This document shows, one piece after another, positions 33,234-44,602 of a stretch of 64,000 nucleotides of DNA. The stretch is from Trichoderma breve (Eukaryota > Ascomycota > Sordariomycetes > Hypocreales > Hypocreaceae). Both the position numbers and the translations under genes were made by a program. The DNA is taken from the NCBI RefSeq assembly GCF_028502605.1, contig NC_079233.1, positions 2,542,001 through 2,606,000 of the forward strand. Direction: 5' to 3'. The notes beneath the pieces were generated by a model. The model did not search any database. It was not told where the DNA came from and saw only the letters and a program-made list of their open reading frames with translations. Each line of letters starts with the position of its first letter. Position 1 is the stretch's first letter.

Positions 33234-36200
33234 ATGGCATTTCATGTTGACATATCCTTCTTCCTCTCATTTACTTTGGTAACTTCGCTTGCATTCATCG
33301 CTCTTGGCACGTATCGGCTGTGGGCTCTGCGTCATGAGCCGGTCAAAGTAAAGGCGAATTGGCTCGCCGTCATTAAACCCGTAGGTATCACCCGTTGCTG
33401 CGCATTTGTCGCTGACATTGATGCCACGACTGACTGAATGTTGTGATACCACAGCTCGTAGCTTTGACTCTACCCGCAATATTGCTTGTTGATTTGGCAC
33501 TGAATCTGTCAGAGAGACATAAAGAGTGGCTGGAAATTGTGTCGCGAAGTGCATCCTTGATTGCGTCTGTTGTTTTGGTCTGGCTATCCGTGGCAGAGCA
33601 CAAGCGTTCCATTCGCCCTTCTACTCTCACAGTGCTCTATCTACTGCTCACCTGTGCTTGGGATGCCTTTGCGTTGACGTACCCCGGCTTCTCTGAGATT
33701 CGAGATGGCGGTAGAACCAATGCGGCCTTGGTGGCAGGGTTTGCGTCTCGGCTCGCCATATTGACTCTCGAGTCTCAAGAAAAACAGTCCATTTTGAACC
33801 CAAAGTATAGCAATAGTTCCCCAGAAGAAACTGCTGGATTGATTAGCTCTCTGCTTTTCTGGTGGATGAATGGACTGTTGAGTCGAGGAAACAGGAGCAT
33901 CTTGCGCGGTAGTCAGCTACCGCCTCTGGGCAGTAGACTGGAAGCTGAGCGCCTGCGCCGGGATATCTTGCCGTCATGGGATAGCAGATGTGAGTTACAA
34001 GTTTTATGACGTATTTATAGACCTTTGTTCGATTTTGACCTGTTGCAACAGCAAAACCTGAAACCATCTTGACGTTGCCGAAAGTCTTGCTGCGGAGCCT
34101 TTCAGGGCCCTTTCTTTCCGCCACTTTCCCGCGCCTAGGCCTCGTCGCTTTCAGATGCTGTCAGCCTATACTCATTGAAAAAGCCGTTCGGTTTGTTCAA
34201 GGATATACAAAAGAAGACGATATCAATGAGGGATATTGGTTGATAGTGGTGGCCATTGTTGTCTACTTGGGCCAGACGGTAAGCATCAAGCCACCCAACC
34301 ATGGGTGAAAGGTCTCATTGCTGTTATTCAAATCAATTTTAACCGATTCACCTTAGTTTTCATCATCGATATATTTCCATCGTCTCAACAAGCTCGAATT
34401 AATGATTCGCGGGTGTCTCACGACGCTAATCTACAACAAAACGTTGGCCATCGGCTCGCACGTTTCCGATACGGGGAAAGTATTAACCATCATGAGCACC
34501 GACGTAAATGGCGCAGCCGAAGCAGGCAAGATGTTTCACGAAGCCTGGGCTAAGCTCTTTGAGCTTGTGCTTGGCATAATCCTTCTGGTTCGAGAAGTCA
34601 AATGGCTTGCTCCGCTCCCTTTCGTCATCATTATTTGTAAGTTAATCTGCGTGAGGTCCGACTCTTGGTGTAGTGGTAATCTAATAGCAATATTTGGCGT
34701 GTAGTTTGCTCTCAGATAAGCCGTTATGTGGCGAAAAACATTCGTTCCAGGCAAAAGGGCTGGAATATGGCCACCCAGCGACGGATATCGGCCCTCAGTT
34801 CGATCCTCGGGTCGATGAAAAGCGTCAAGGCTCTTGGAATATCAGGAGCGATGATGGACTATGTTGAAAAGCTGCGACAAGACGAGATTAACAGCTCAAA
34901 GAGAGTTCGCTGGATGAATGCTATTTATAACGCGAGTGGTAAGTTTCGGTTCTTACCTATTTCGACTTCTTTGCGTGTTTTTGCAGATGCTAAGATGCTG
35001 GTATAGCAAACGCTCTTGGAATCTTTGCGCCGGCAGCCACCATTGTTGTATATGCCATTGTGGCTCGCCTTCAAGGCTCACAATTGAGTGTCAGCACTGC
35101 ATTCACGACTGTTGCCATCTTGGCGCTCGTGACTGAACCTGCAAACATGATCATGACGATTGTGCCCAACGCTGTTGCAACCTCGGCCAATTTTGAAAGG
35201 ATCCAAGCGTATCTACTTGAGTCGCCTCGTACAGACAAGCGCCGTGTTGTGCCACGGCCTGCGGACGCATTGGGAGCAGATACCATAGAAGCCGCCGTAG
35301 CTCTTAATGGAGTAACAGTGGAATCAGCATCGACAAAAGAGACACTTCTGGACGATATCAATTTGGTGCTTCACCGAGGATCTATAACTACATGCTCTGG
35401 ACCTGTTGGAAGCGGTAAATCAATACTTGCTAGAGTGATATTAGGTGAACTTGCGCCAGCTGAAGGCACTATTGCAGTCTCTTCAGCATCTATAGGATTC
35501 TGCGACCAACAGGCCTGGCTACCAACCGGCAAAGTCAAGCAGATTGTATGCGGATTTTCCACAGCCATTGATACGGAGAGATATAATGCTGCCATTCGTG
35601 CTTGTTGCCTCGATCATGATTTGGGCACTTTCCCTGAAGGCGATGAAACCATTGTTGGCAGCCGGGGGATCAATCTTTCAGGCGGACAAAGACAGAGACT
35701 GGTAAGATGAGAGTCCCGTATCTTCTGCAGGATGAAGCTAACATCATATAAAATATATATAGGCCCTTGCGCGTTTAGTATACTCTCTTCACGACATTGT
35801 GGTATTAGACGATCCTTTTAGCGCCTTAGATGGCAACACAGAGAACACGGTTGTGGATAATTTGCTTGGAACAAATGGATGGTTCAAGGAGAACAACACG
35901 GCGGTGTTTTTGGTTACAAACTCCGGTAAGTCCCTAGTATATCTCTTCAGGTGTTCATATAAAGCTAACCGTTGGGCAGCCCAGCATTTCCACGTTGCAG
36001 ACGAGATACTGGTTCTCGAAAAAGGTCGCATAGCATCGCGAGGATCATGGGATGCGTTGAGGTCTTCCTTATCCGAACTATCCAAGTTCACATTTACAGA
36101 AACAGCGAAGAAACCCGAGGCTGCTCTCAAGGCCACTAAGAGGACGTCGCCGTCTAACGCGGACGCCGAGGAGGATCTATATCGGAAAACGGGCGACTTC

Positions 36201-38333
36201 TCGCTTTATTGTAAGTTTGGTCACATAAAGTGTTAGAGAAACTACTAAGCTGATGGGATTGACTAGCATACTATTTCAAAGCTGCTGGTGTAATGAATGT
36301 GGTTATGTTGCTTGGATGTTCGGCAGGATATTCCTTTGGAATGTTCTTTCCGCAGTATCTACTAAAGTGGTGGACAGAAGGTTCCCCAGACAAGTCGACT
36401 TATTACATGATTGGCTATCTGTCGCTCGCCCTTCTTGCTTGGGTCGCAACAAATGGCAGCACATGGTGAGTCTTAAGGAATATTTCAAGGTTAAATCTAT
36501 GGTCACCAGGAGTCTGACAATCATTATAGGAGTACAAACATCATGCTAGCCCCGAGGTCTGGTGCGGTGCTGCACCAATCTCTTCTTCGGACGATATTTG
36601 GGTAAGGTGAATGAGGAGAGTTGTAGTAAAAGATGCTAATTCTCCTAGTGCACCGCTTTTGGTCTTTTCCACTACAGACATTGGTGTTATTCTTAACAGG
36701 TATGAAGAGCGAATTGTCTACTGAACGAGACTGACCACCGACTATAGGTTCAGTCAAGATATATCCTATGTGGATAGACAACTGCCATTTGCCTTGATAA
36801 CTATCTGTACTCGTAAGAGAGCCAATACTCCTTGCTGGGAATCGCCATATCGTTACTAATACTTATTATTCTTACTACAGAAATCTTTAAGATATCAGGC
36901 CAGCTTGTGCTAATCATCAATATTCAGAGATGGCTCGCTCTCAGCCTTCCTATTTGCGTCGTTGCCATCTATCTCATACAGAGACTCTACCTTAGGACCT
37001 CTCGCCAACTGCGAGTCCTCGAGCTTGAGTATCAGTCATCCCTCTACCAGTGGTTTTTAGAAACAGCAGAAGGTGTCGTCACGATACGGTCTTTTGGCTG
37101 GTCTTTTGCAGCTGAACAGAAGAGTCTTGATGCGCTGAACTGGTCCCTTCGACCGCGTTATGCTCTCATGTGCGTTCAGCGGTGGCTGAGTCTGGTTCTT
37201 AACTTGATGGTGAACGGCATTGCGATTGCATTGATTGCTCTTGCTGTGAAATGGAGGGGGACTACGACGGGGGGAGATATCGGCGCAGCGCTCAATTTAA
37301 TTCTGGTCGCCAGCACGACCTTGGTGCGGCTGGTGGAGTCTTGGACATCTCTTGAGGTGGCACTCGGTGCAATCGCACGACTTAGAAACGTGGAGCTGTT
37401 TACTCCTCGGGAGGATTTACCCGGAGAGGATCTTGTGACGTATGCTGGGTGGCCGACTAAGGGAGAAGCTCACATTGCAGATCTCGATGCTGCATATAGG
37501 TGAGTTTGTCCGCTTGTAAATGCATGCACAACGACTAATAAGGGCAGCTCTGATCATCAAATCTTGCACAACGTCAACCTCGATATTCAGGCTGGCCAAA
37601 AGCTCGTTATTTGCGGCCGAACTGGCAGGTAAGGACCTCACAATACCCATTTCTCGTCCCTTTACGGCTGACAGTCAGCATTAGTGGAAAGAGTACAGTC
37701 CTCGCTGTTCTGCTGCGCTTGATTGATGGTACTGGAGTAGTCAATGTGGACGGACAAGACCTGCTTCGCACCCCTAGGTCAATTGTGCGGCAGAAATGCT
37801 TCATAACCATCACTCAAGAGCCATTCTTGATACCTCAAGCTACCTTGCGATTCAACCTGGACCCCCATTCCATCGTTTCTGATGAAATACTTCGGATGGC
37901 CCTCCAAAAGGTCGGCATCTGGTCGGCGCTTTCGAGCAGGAGTGACACACCAGCAGAAGTACTGAACAGTGAATTTTCCACACTGCCCGTGTTATCAGTG
38001 GGACAGCAACAGCTGCTTGCTATGGCTCGTGCCATAGTCCGTAAGCACGCTTTAGCTAAGTCGGATTATCCTGGTGCTGATACGCCTAAGCCGATTCTCC
38101 TCTTGGACGAGGCTACTTCGTCGCTCGACTCAGCTACAGAGGCAGCTATTTATGATGTTTTGGAGAGTGAATTTATCCAGGAAGGATATACGGCAGTCAT
38201 TGTAGCTCATCGACTGAGCGGACTCGTGGGAAGAATGAGACCAGAGAAGGATATGGTTGCTTGGGTCGCGGATGGGAGAGTCGTTAAGGTTGGTCGGTAT
38301 GAGGACGCCATCACGTTTGCGGACTCGGAGTAG
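33234..38333 (+). CDS. ABC transporter, ABCC (multidrug-resistance-associated) type
   Basis: ATP-driven exporter, 1415 aa in 15 exons: 33234-33380, 33455-33989, 34052-34278, 34357-34636, 34705-34938, 35007-35701, 35763-35925, 35980-36210, 36267-36465, 36530-36601, 36649-36699, 36748-36812, 36881-37499, 37548-37628, 37685-38333. Layout is a short hydrophobic N-terminus, TMD1, NBD1, TMD2 and NBD2. NBD1 has Walker A GPVGSGKS near 605, signature LSGGQRQR near 696 and Walker B VVLDDPFSALD, with Asp in place of the catalytic Glu, as normal for ABCC NBD1. NBD2 has Walker A GRTGSGKST near 1192 (split by an intron), signature LSVGQQQ near 1304, Walker B ILLLDEATSSLD and H-loop VAHRLS. NRFSQDISYVDRQLPFA in TMD2 is typical of the subfamily. 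The N-terminus is shorter than in full TMD0-bearing members. It could export a metabolite or xenobiotic; the substrate is unknown. All splice junctions keep frame. Confidence 0.93.
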
Positions 38334-38938
38334 GGCGCGTTTCTAAATCTCTTGGTGGTGTATTTACAACTAATAAGATGTGAGGTCTCATAGTAATGTT
38401 ATTGGAGTTTCGAGTGGGCTAGAAATTACAATACCTAATAGTCGGATACCTGGAAACGGATGCGGATGACTTCGAATTAAGCTTATATGATGACCGATAT
38501 TACCGTAGTTCCTAGTTTAGCTCGCACCGTGGTTCAACTATCATGCGCTCCATGTCAGCTCACGGATAAATACAAAGCGTTCACAGGTGGGGTATCTCTA
38601 TTGGCCAAGAGTCTTGGGAATCAATTTCATATTAGCATCAGCTCGTATTAAAGAGTATTCGAGGCTTGGTGCTGTTCTTCTTACGACTATGAAGACTAAG
38701 CTACGGGGAGGCGCCGCGTTCATGCGGAGGTTCGCCTTTCAGGCTGATTAGGGACTTCTCCACACGGCTAAGTTGGAGAGCTTCTCCTCATGGCGCCGAT
38801 TTCGCCTGGGCATGGAGAGGAAAGAAGAAATACAAGATGGATTCGTTGTGATTGAAAAGTAGAAAAGGAATCTGATAAAATACGATCCAGATGATGGAAA
38901 GATAAAACAATCGACAGCTGACAACATACATATTCGCC
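38334..38938. other. Intergenic, promoter of the GH43 gene
   Basis: 605 bp between the ABC transporter stop and the GH43 start. No further gene is visible. No TATA box is obvious; the last 100 bp are A-rich. Confidence 0.5.
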
Positions 38939-40576
38939 ATGCCATTGGTTCGCAATCCCATCTTACCAGGGTTCAATGCTGACCCTTCCATTGTAAGGGT
39001 CGGCACGGACTATTACATCGCCACATCGACATTTGAGTGGTATCCAGGGGTTCAGATACACCATTCCAAGGACCTGGCAAACTGGGACCTTGTTGTGCGG
39101 CCGCTGAGCCGGCGGAGTCAGATCGACTTGCGCGGCGAGCCTGATAGCTGCGGAGTGTGGGCGCCGTGCTTGACACACGATGGAGAGAAGTTTTGGCTCG
39201 TGTATACAGATGTGAAGCGCAAGGATGGTTCGTTCAAGGACACGCACAACTACATTGTGACGGCGCCCGCGATTGAAGGCCCCTGGTCTGATCCCATCTA
39301 CGCCAACTCGTCCGGTTTCGACCCTTCTCTATACCACGACGATGATGGCCGCAAGTGGTTCGTCAACATGACCCAGGATCACCGAGGGAGGCCGAGAACG
39401 TTTTCGGGAATTGCACTGCAAGAATTCGATCCGGTCCAACGCAAGCTAGTCGGCCCTAGGAAGATTATCTTCTACGGCACAGAACTCGACTTAGTAGAGG
39501 GCCCCCATCTGTATAAGAGAAACGGATGGTACTATCTCTTGACGGCTGAAGGTGGCACGGGATATACCCATGCCGCGACGCTTGCACGATCGAGAAGTAT
39601 CTGGGGCCCCTATGAGCTTCATCCGCAAAAGTATATCGTATCCTCCAGGGACCACCCGTTTGCGGCACTTCAGAGAGCTGGGCACGCCGATTTCGTAGAC
39701 ACTCCCGATGGAAAGACTTATCTGGTGCATCTTTCCGGTCGACCAATTGGACAGAAGCGGAGGTGCGTATTGGGACGAGAGACGGCTTTGCAGGAAGCAT
39801 ACTGGGGTGAAGACGACTGGCTGTACGTCAAAAATGGCCCGGTTCCGTCGTTGGATGTTGAAGTACCAGGAACACGAGATGAGGAAGCCTACTGGAAGGA
39901 GATACGATATGATTTCCAGGACGGGCTTCATAAAGACTTCCAATGGCTGCGGACGCCAGAGCCGGAGAGGCTGTTCGCATTCGAGAATGGCAAGCTTGTG
40001 CTTACGGGAAGGGAGTCCATTGGCTCCTGGTACGAGCAGTCTCTAGTGGCTCGGAGGCAGACGCACTTTTCTTTCGACGCTGAAACGGTTGTCGACTTTT
40101 CGCCCGAAGACGAGCGCCAGTTTGCTGGTTTGACGCTGTACTACTGCCGGTACAATTTCTTCTATCTCGCAGTGTCAGCACATTCAGACGGCCAGCGTGA
40201 AATCCAGATTATGAGATCAGAGGCATCCTGGCCCGATGGCAAGCTGACTGATGTTGGGGAGAATGCCTATTTCGCAAGTCTTCCCGCAGAGGGAAAAGTC
40301 AAGCTGGTGGCCACAATTCGCGGGAGTGAGCTGCAATTCTATTACGCTCTTGTTGCCGGCGACGGCCAACAACAAGGAGAGTTACAGAAGATTGGACCTG
40401 TGCTGGACGCCTCGATTGTGTCGGATGAGTGTGGTGGACACCAGGCCCATGGGAGCTTCACCGGGTCTTTTGTCGGCGTTGCTTGCTCGGATTTGAATGG
40501 GACGGAGAAGAAGGCCACATTTGACTATTTCGTGTATCGTCCTGCGCATGATGCGACTGATCGATACGCAGTCTAG
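38939..40576 (+). CDS. GH43 beta-xylosidase, intracellular
   Basis: Releases xylose from xylo-oligosaccharides (EC 3.2.1.37), possibly also arabinose. Single exon, 545 aa, start MPLVRNPILPGFNADPS. The five-bladed beta-propeller catalytic domain occupies about residues 1-310. The catalytic triad is visible: Asp15 in GFNADPS (general base), Asp128 in SGFDPSLY (pKa modulator) and Glu187 in DLVEGPHLY (general acid). The spacing matches Selenomonas SXA (D14, D127, E186). The C-terminal beta-sandwich follows (about 330-540), as in subfamily 11-type xylosidases. There is no signal peptide, so it is probably cytosolic and acts on imported xylo-oligosaccharides. It is an isolated gene downstream of the ABC transporter in the same direction. 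Confidence 0.94.
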   Translation: MPLVRNPILPGFNADPSIVRVGTDYYIATSTFEWYPGVQIHHSKDLANWDLVVRPLSRRSQIDLRGEPDSCGVWAPCLTHDGEKFWLVYTDVKRKDGSFKDTHNYIVTAPAIEGPWSDPIYANSSGFDPSLYHDDDGRKWFVNMTQDHRGRPRTFSGIALQEFDPVQRKLVGPRKIIFYGTELDLVEGPHLYKRNGWYYLLTAEGGTGYTHAATLARSRSIWGPYELHPQKYIVSSRDHPFAALQRAGHADFVDTPDGKTYLVHLSGRPIGQKRRCVLGRETALQEAYWGEDDWLYVKNGPVPSLDVEVPGTRDEEAYWKEIRYDFQDGLHKDFQWLRTPEPERLFAFENGKLVLTGRESIGSWYEQSLVARRQTHFSFDAETVVDFSPEDERQFAGLTLYYCRYNFFYLAVSAHSDGQREIQIMRSEASWPDGKLTDVGENAYFASLPAEGKVKLVATIRGSELQFYYALVAGDGQQQGELQKIGPVLDASIVSDECGGHQAHGSFTGSFVGVACSDLNGTEKKATFDYFVYRPAHDATDRYAV

Positions 40577-41043
40577 GCCTTAGGGTTCGAAAAAGAACCG
40601 GATAGCTATATATTAGTCTATAGTCGTGATATGCCCAGCATAAATACACCAATATAATCCCCCCTGACGATATCGCTATTAAATCTGTCTACACCTCCTG
40701 GGTCTCTGTTATATCTATCTACGTCTACTGGATTTATCTACATTACTTGGCCCATCATTGGTATTCTTCTTGTGCTGATCCCCATGCTAACGTCGCAGCA
40801 CAGCCAGAATCTCACGTGGTGTCTAGGATTCCAGGGAGGAGTAGCACGAGAAGGCGGGCCTGAACCGAACAACGGGCAGCGGCTTGGCACTCATCACGCT
40901 ACGCAACGTTGGAACTGCAACCCACGAGGTAGCACTAGGCAACATTTATTTTTCTCCGCATCTGGCGTTCCGAGGGTGGTGTTTTTTCCATTGGCTGGCA
41001 AACTCGGTTGATTCGGACGATTCGGTTTATTCGGCAATTATAC

Positions 41044-41322
41044 TGTTGGAGAAACTTGGAATTGGTCTAACATCCAACGTCTTGGCAGAAATCTAGGCTT
41101 CAAGATGCCTTACCTCCTCATTCTCCTAGAGAAATCCTGTTTTATCCTTTACGTTTAATTACCTCAAGATGGCGAGCGAACAAGCTTGACCTAGGTACTA
41201 CAGCACCAATAGTATCCAATGGCCCAAGATATGTGTATGATTCAATGATATGTCTTGAAATATCGAAGCCTGTCTACGACTTCCATATTGTTAGCGGTGA
41301 GGGTGCAAATGGTATCAGAGCC
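41044..41322 (+). mobile_element. Relic of a copia-like LTR retrotransposon (LTR end plus primer-binding site)
   Basis: TGGTATCAGAGCC at 41310-41322 is the canonical initiator-tRNA primer-binding site of many Ty1/copia elements. About 265 bp upstream a TGTTGGAGAAAC stretch (41044) resembles an LTR 5' end, and the segment before the primer-binding site ends GGGTGCA, a plausible LTR 3' end in CA. No gag or pol coding follows and no second LTR was found, so only a decayed fragment remains. The left boundary is tentative. The primer-binding match could also be chance. Confidence 0.45.
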
Positions 41323-41955
41323 GGGGGATCAGCATTAATATGGCATCATACATATGTACTACAGGATTAGACCACTGAACGGTCGCTTTTGCTTTCTAAA
41401 TTAAGATCAGTGCTCCGTAATACCATGCATGTCTCAGCCTGGTTCATAACAAACTGTCTCAGTATACAAACCGGTATTCGGGGCATGAGCACCTCCGTTT
41501 GTACTCCGCTTACCGCTAGTATGACTTAATTTCTCATCTATCCAATGTTTAAACAAGAGAAGACAAATAACTTCAACTCTATGCTTTAAGCATACTGGCT
41601 AAATCAGTGAACTAGACTTTAAATCACCAGCATCCCGAACTTGCTTTGTGACTCCAACCGACCCACGGCATATGACGGAGCGGCATCTGGATGAGCTGCC
41701 TAATGGGGGAATGCCCGTTAATTCTAGTAAGATTCTAAGTTGTATAATCCTAAATTCGTCTCCACAGGAGATGAGAAGGGTGGCTGCAGTAGCGGGTCTA
41801 TGTCTTGGAGATGGCGGAAGCCCACAGCCGTTTTCGTCGTGTCAGGCTGAACAATTGGACGTCTCTCCCTTCCGAACCCTAGTGTATCCCTCTTCGGATG
41901 TTCGAGCATGTCACTACTATTCCCCTCTCTACTCCGTACTCATGACTTCTATCTT

Positions 41956-42096
41956 TCATCCAACGGCCTGCCCGACTTCGTCCGCAAACCATGTCATATA
42001 ACTTCCCCGCGCTTTGATCACAATCTCCCCCGCAAAAACGATCTTGGCCTTCCCCACAAACTCCATATCGGCCTTCTTTCGGAGGTTCAACTTTTT
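41956..42096 (-). pseudogene. Possible gene remnant, 46 codons
   Basis: A minus-strand frame that reads like the C-terminal end of a protein (segments MEFVGKAKIVFAGEIV and ARGSYMTWFADEVG, then a stop). It has an in-frame stop upstream and no start codon. I do not recognise the family. It may be the last exon of a decayed gene, or chance. It overlaps the likely upstream region of the carboxylesterase. Confidence 0.25.
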
Positions 42097-42243
42097 CTAG
42101 CTGTATACTGGGATCGGAGTGTATAGCTGGAGAGAAGCTGCAAGGGGGGCAAACTGGGAGCGTAAGCGACCGATTGGTGGCCAAATAGTGGATAGAGTAT
42201 AATCTGGGGTTCTGCATAGAATATCTGGCTGGCCGCGTGTAAG

Positions 42244-42251
42244 TATATATA
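42244..42251 (+). promoter_or_regulatory. TATA box of the carboxylesterase gene
   Basis: TATATATA, 73 bp before the ATG at 42324. This spacing suits a short 5' leader. Confidence 0.6.
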
Positions 42252-42323
42252 GCAGGGTAGTATCGCGTCTGAGAGTCGAATTCTACATTGGAGCCTCATC
42301 ACCTCAGTACCCAGCTGATAAAC

Positions 42324-43986
42324 ATGGTGGCACAAAGTCTTCTCGTCTCCACTCTCCTGCTATCAATAGCGGGAGCTGTCCAGGAAACTGTGGATGTTGG
42401 ATACTCTGTGTATAAGGGACAGGCACTTCCAAATGGCGTGAGCCAATGGCTGGGGATTAGATATGCTGCACCGCCATTGGGCGAGTTGCGGTTTGCGCCT
42501 CCACAAGATCCTCTCCGTACGGAAGGTATTCAAGACGCTACTCAGGTCAGTTTTTGCTCCAGTATCATTCAGTGTTGGTGAATTGTGTGAATAACATTCT
42601 CCATAGCATGGGAAATACTGTCTTGCGACTGGTGGTACGCCCACAGCCAAGTCTACGTCAGAAGACTGTTTGTTCTTAGACGTCCAGGCCCCGACTCGAG
42701 CCACAGCTCACTCGAAACTCCCTGTTTTTCTTTATATTCAAGGCGGTGGCTTCAACCTCAACTCGAATCCCAACACCAATGCCTCTGGCCTGATCATCAA
42801 CAGCGGCTACGATATCGTAGTTGTGAGCCTCAACTACCGTGTTGGCCCGTACGGCTTCATGACAGACAGTAATAAAATTCTCCCCAACAACGGCCTTCGT
42901 GACCAACGCAAGGTATTGGAATGGGTGCAGAAATACATCTCCCGGTTTGGTGGCGACCCGAAACACGTCACTCTGGGAGGAAGCAGTGCTGGCGCCGCCA
43001 GTGTTACATACCACCTGACTGCCAATAATGGGATCAACCGAGGGCTTTTCAATGCTGCAATCGCAGAGTCCCCATCGTTCGCCACGACTCTCACGGTGGC
43101 TCAATCTCAATACATGTACACTCAGTTTGCAACTCGTGTAGGTTGTGTCGGCAAAGACAACCTCGCTTGCATGCGCAATAAGACGGCGGTGGAGCTTCAG
43201 ACACAAAATTTTAATATTCCTCTTCCTGGAGCGGCTAACCCACCCAACTATATGTGGCTCCCTGTTCTGGATCAAGAATTCGTACAGGACTTTACATACA
43301 GAGTGTTCCAACAAGGAAGGTTTATCAAGGTACCTACCATCTATGGCGATGATACCAACGGAGGGACCAAGTTTGCCCCCAAAGATACCGCCACCCTCCA
43401 GCAGAGCAACAGTTATGTATTGGATCAGTATCCTGTACTCACTTTGGAGATGCTTGGACAGATCAACGAGATGTATCCCAACCCGAATACAAGCTGTCCT
43501 GCAGTTGGCTGCTACTGGAGACACGCCAGCAATGTATACCAGGAGGCTCGTTACATGTGTCCGGGCATGTATATCAGCTCTGTCGTGAACAAACATGGAA
43601 AGGATTCTTGGGTTTATCGATGGAATGTCGAGGATCCTGATCAAGTGGCCTCTGGATTGGGTGTGCCTCACACCGTCGAACTGAACGCTCTCTGGGGCGC
43701 CAACTACGTTGACAGTGCGCCGGCGAGTTATCAGGATGGCCAGATCAACGCTGCTGCTTCGCCTACAATGCAGCACTACTGGCTCAACTTTATCAAATAC
43801 TACAACCCCAATGGCAAAAGCATCTATTTTACCAGCAAATACCCCCAATGGAAGGCGTGGTCTGACAGGGCTCAAAGTCGTCTCACGTTCCAGACTGGAG
43901 GCAAGGCGGAGATGATCCCCGTTGACTCAGGCTTGAAACAGCGGTGTGATTTCTGGACGAATAATGGTATCGCATTGACAATGTGA
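42324..43986 (+). CDS. Secreted type-B carboxylesterase / lipase-like protein
   Basis: Alpha/beta-hydrolase that would cleave carboxylic esters outside the cell. Two exons, 42324-42545 and 42607-43986, with a 61-bp intron; the product is 533 aa. Residues 1-18 are a signal peptide (MVAQSLLVSTLLLSIAGA). Family motifs are GIRYAAPPLGELRF, SEDCLFLDVQAP, the oxyanion-hole stretch YIQGGGF and the nucleophile elbow GGSSAGA. The catalytic His is probably in GVPHTVELNALWG. The acid position is unusual. Family members usually read DEGT or NEGT, but here the sequence is GDDTNGGTKFAP, so the expected Glu is Gly. Either a neighbouring Asp serves or activity is reduced. Possible N-glycosylation sites include NAS, NKT and NTS. 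Phenolic or acetyl esters are plausible substrates but unproven. Several Cys suggest disulfides. Confidence 0.92.
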
Positions 43987-44602
43987 GGATATTCAGGGAG
44001 GCACTTGTTGAGAGGTAGCTCGAACTTGGGAGGAAATGCGCTGTTTGGGGGGGGATTGTGTCTATTACGGCTGTTGGCCATCTTGACATCTATGTGCAAA
44101 CAAATGAATCGCTAGTATATATCTGTAAAAATTTTTTTTTTTTTTAAAAAAAGATGAATGATAATGACTTACTTCGCAAATGAGGCTTAAATTCATTGCC
44201 CTGCTGGTCTCACATCTGAATCACAACAGTGGTTGACTCTTGTGCTTCGTATTCGGGTGAGTGAAGCTGATTTCCGAGTCAAAACATTCGCTTATCGTCC
44301 GATTGTTTCGGGATTCAAAACGTCTGTTTCATGATGATTTAGCCGACTTTTACATATCCCCTTTTACTTGATTTCGCTGAACTTTACGAGTATCTTGGGA
44401 CGTGATTTATGAATGATTCTCAGTCCGAATCTGTGATAACTTGCGCGATGACGACACGTGATGATTGGTATCATGCACCTCCCCGCACGCTGATTGCACA
44501 TCTCTGATAAGCCCAACCACACTCAGTTCAAGCTTTTATCATATGCGGCAATAGTTGTGTGTAATTGTTGAATTCTATAAATTGACAAAATATTCATTCA
44601 AA
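43987..44602. other. Intergenic, promoter of aldehyde dehydrogenase 1
   Basis: 616 bp with no coding signal. The esterase 3' flank holds an A5-T14-A7 fold-back tract at 44127-44152. A CTATAAATT box at 44574-44582 lies only 21 bp before the first ATG of the next gene, too close to be a standard TATA box unless the leader is extremely short. Confidence 0.5.

Larger units (their letters stand above)
40577..42323. other. Intergenic region with LTR relic
   Basis: 1.75 kb between the GH43 gene and the carboxylesterase. It contains a degenerate 30-bp tandem near 40677-40738, an LTR-like relic with primer-binding site at 41044-41322, TACGGAGTA on the minus strand at 41930-41938, a coding-like 46-codon fragment on the minus strand at 41956-42096 and the esterase TATA box. 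No complete gene is seen. Confidence 0.6.

Noticed and set aside
35763..38333. Half-size or split ABC transporter genes
   Set aside because: All 15 exons join in frame with GT-AG introns, giving one full two-NBD protein, so no split is needed.
42676..43875. 399-codon minus-strand frame opposite the carboxylesterase
   Set aside because: It is the antisense shadow of the esterase exon; the plus strand carries all catalytic motifs.
44574..44582. CTATAAATT as TATA box of aldehyde dehydrogenase 1
   Set aside because: It ends only 21 bp before the start codon, leaving almost no leader; probably fortuitous.
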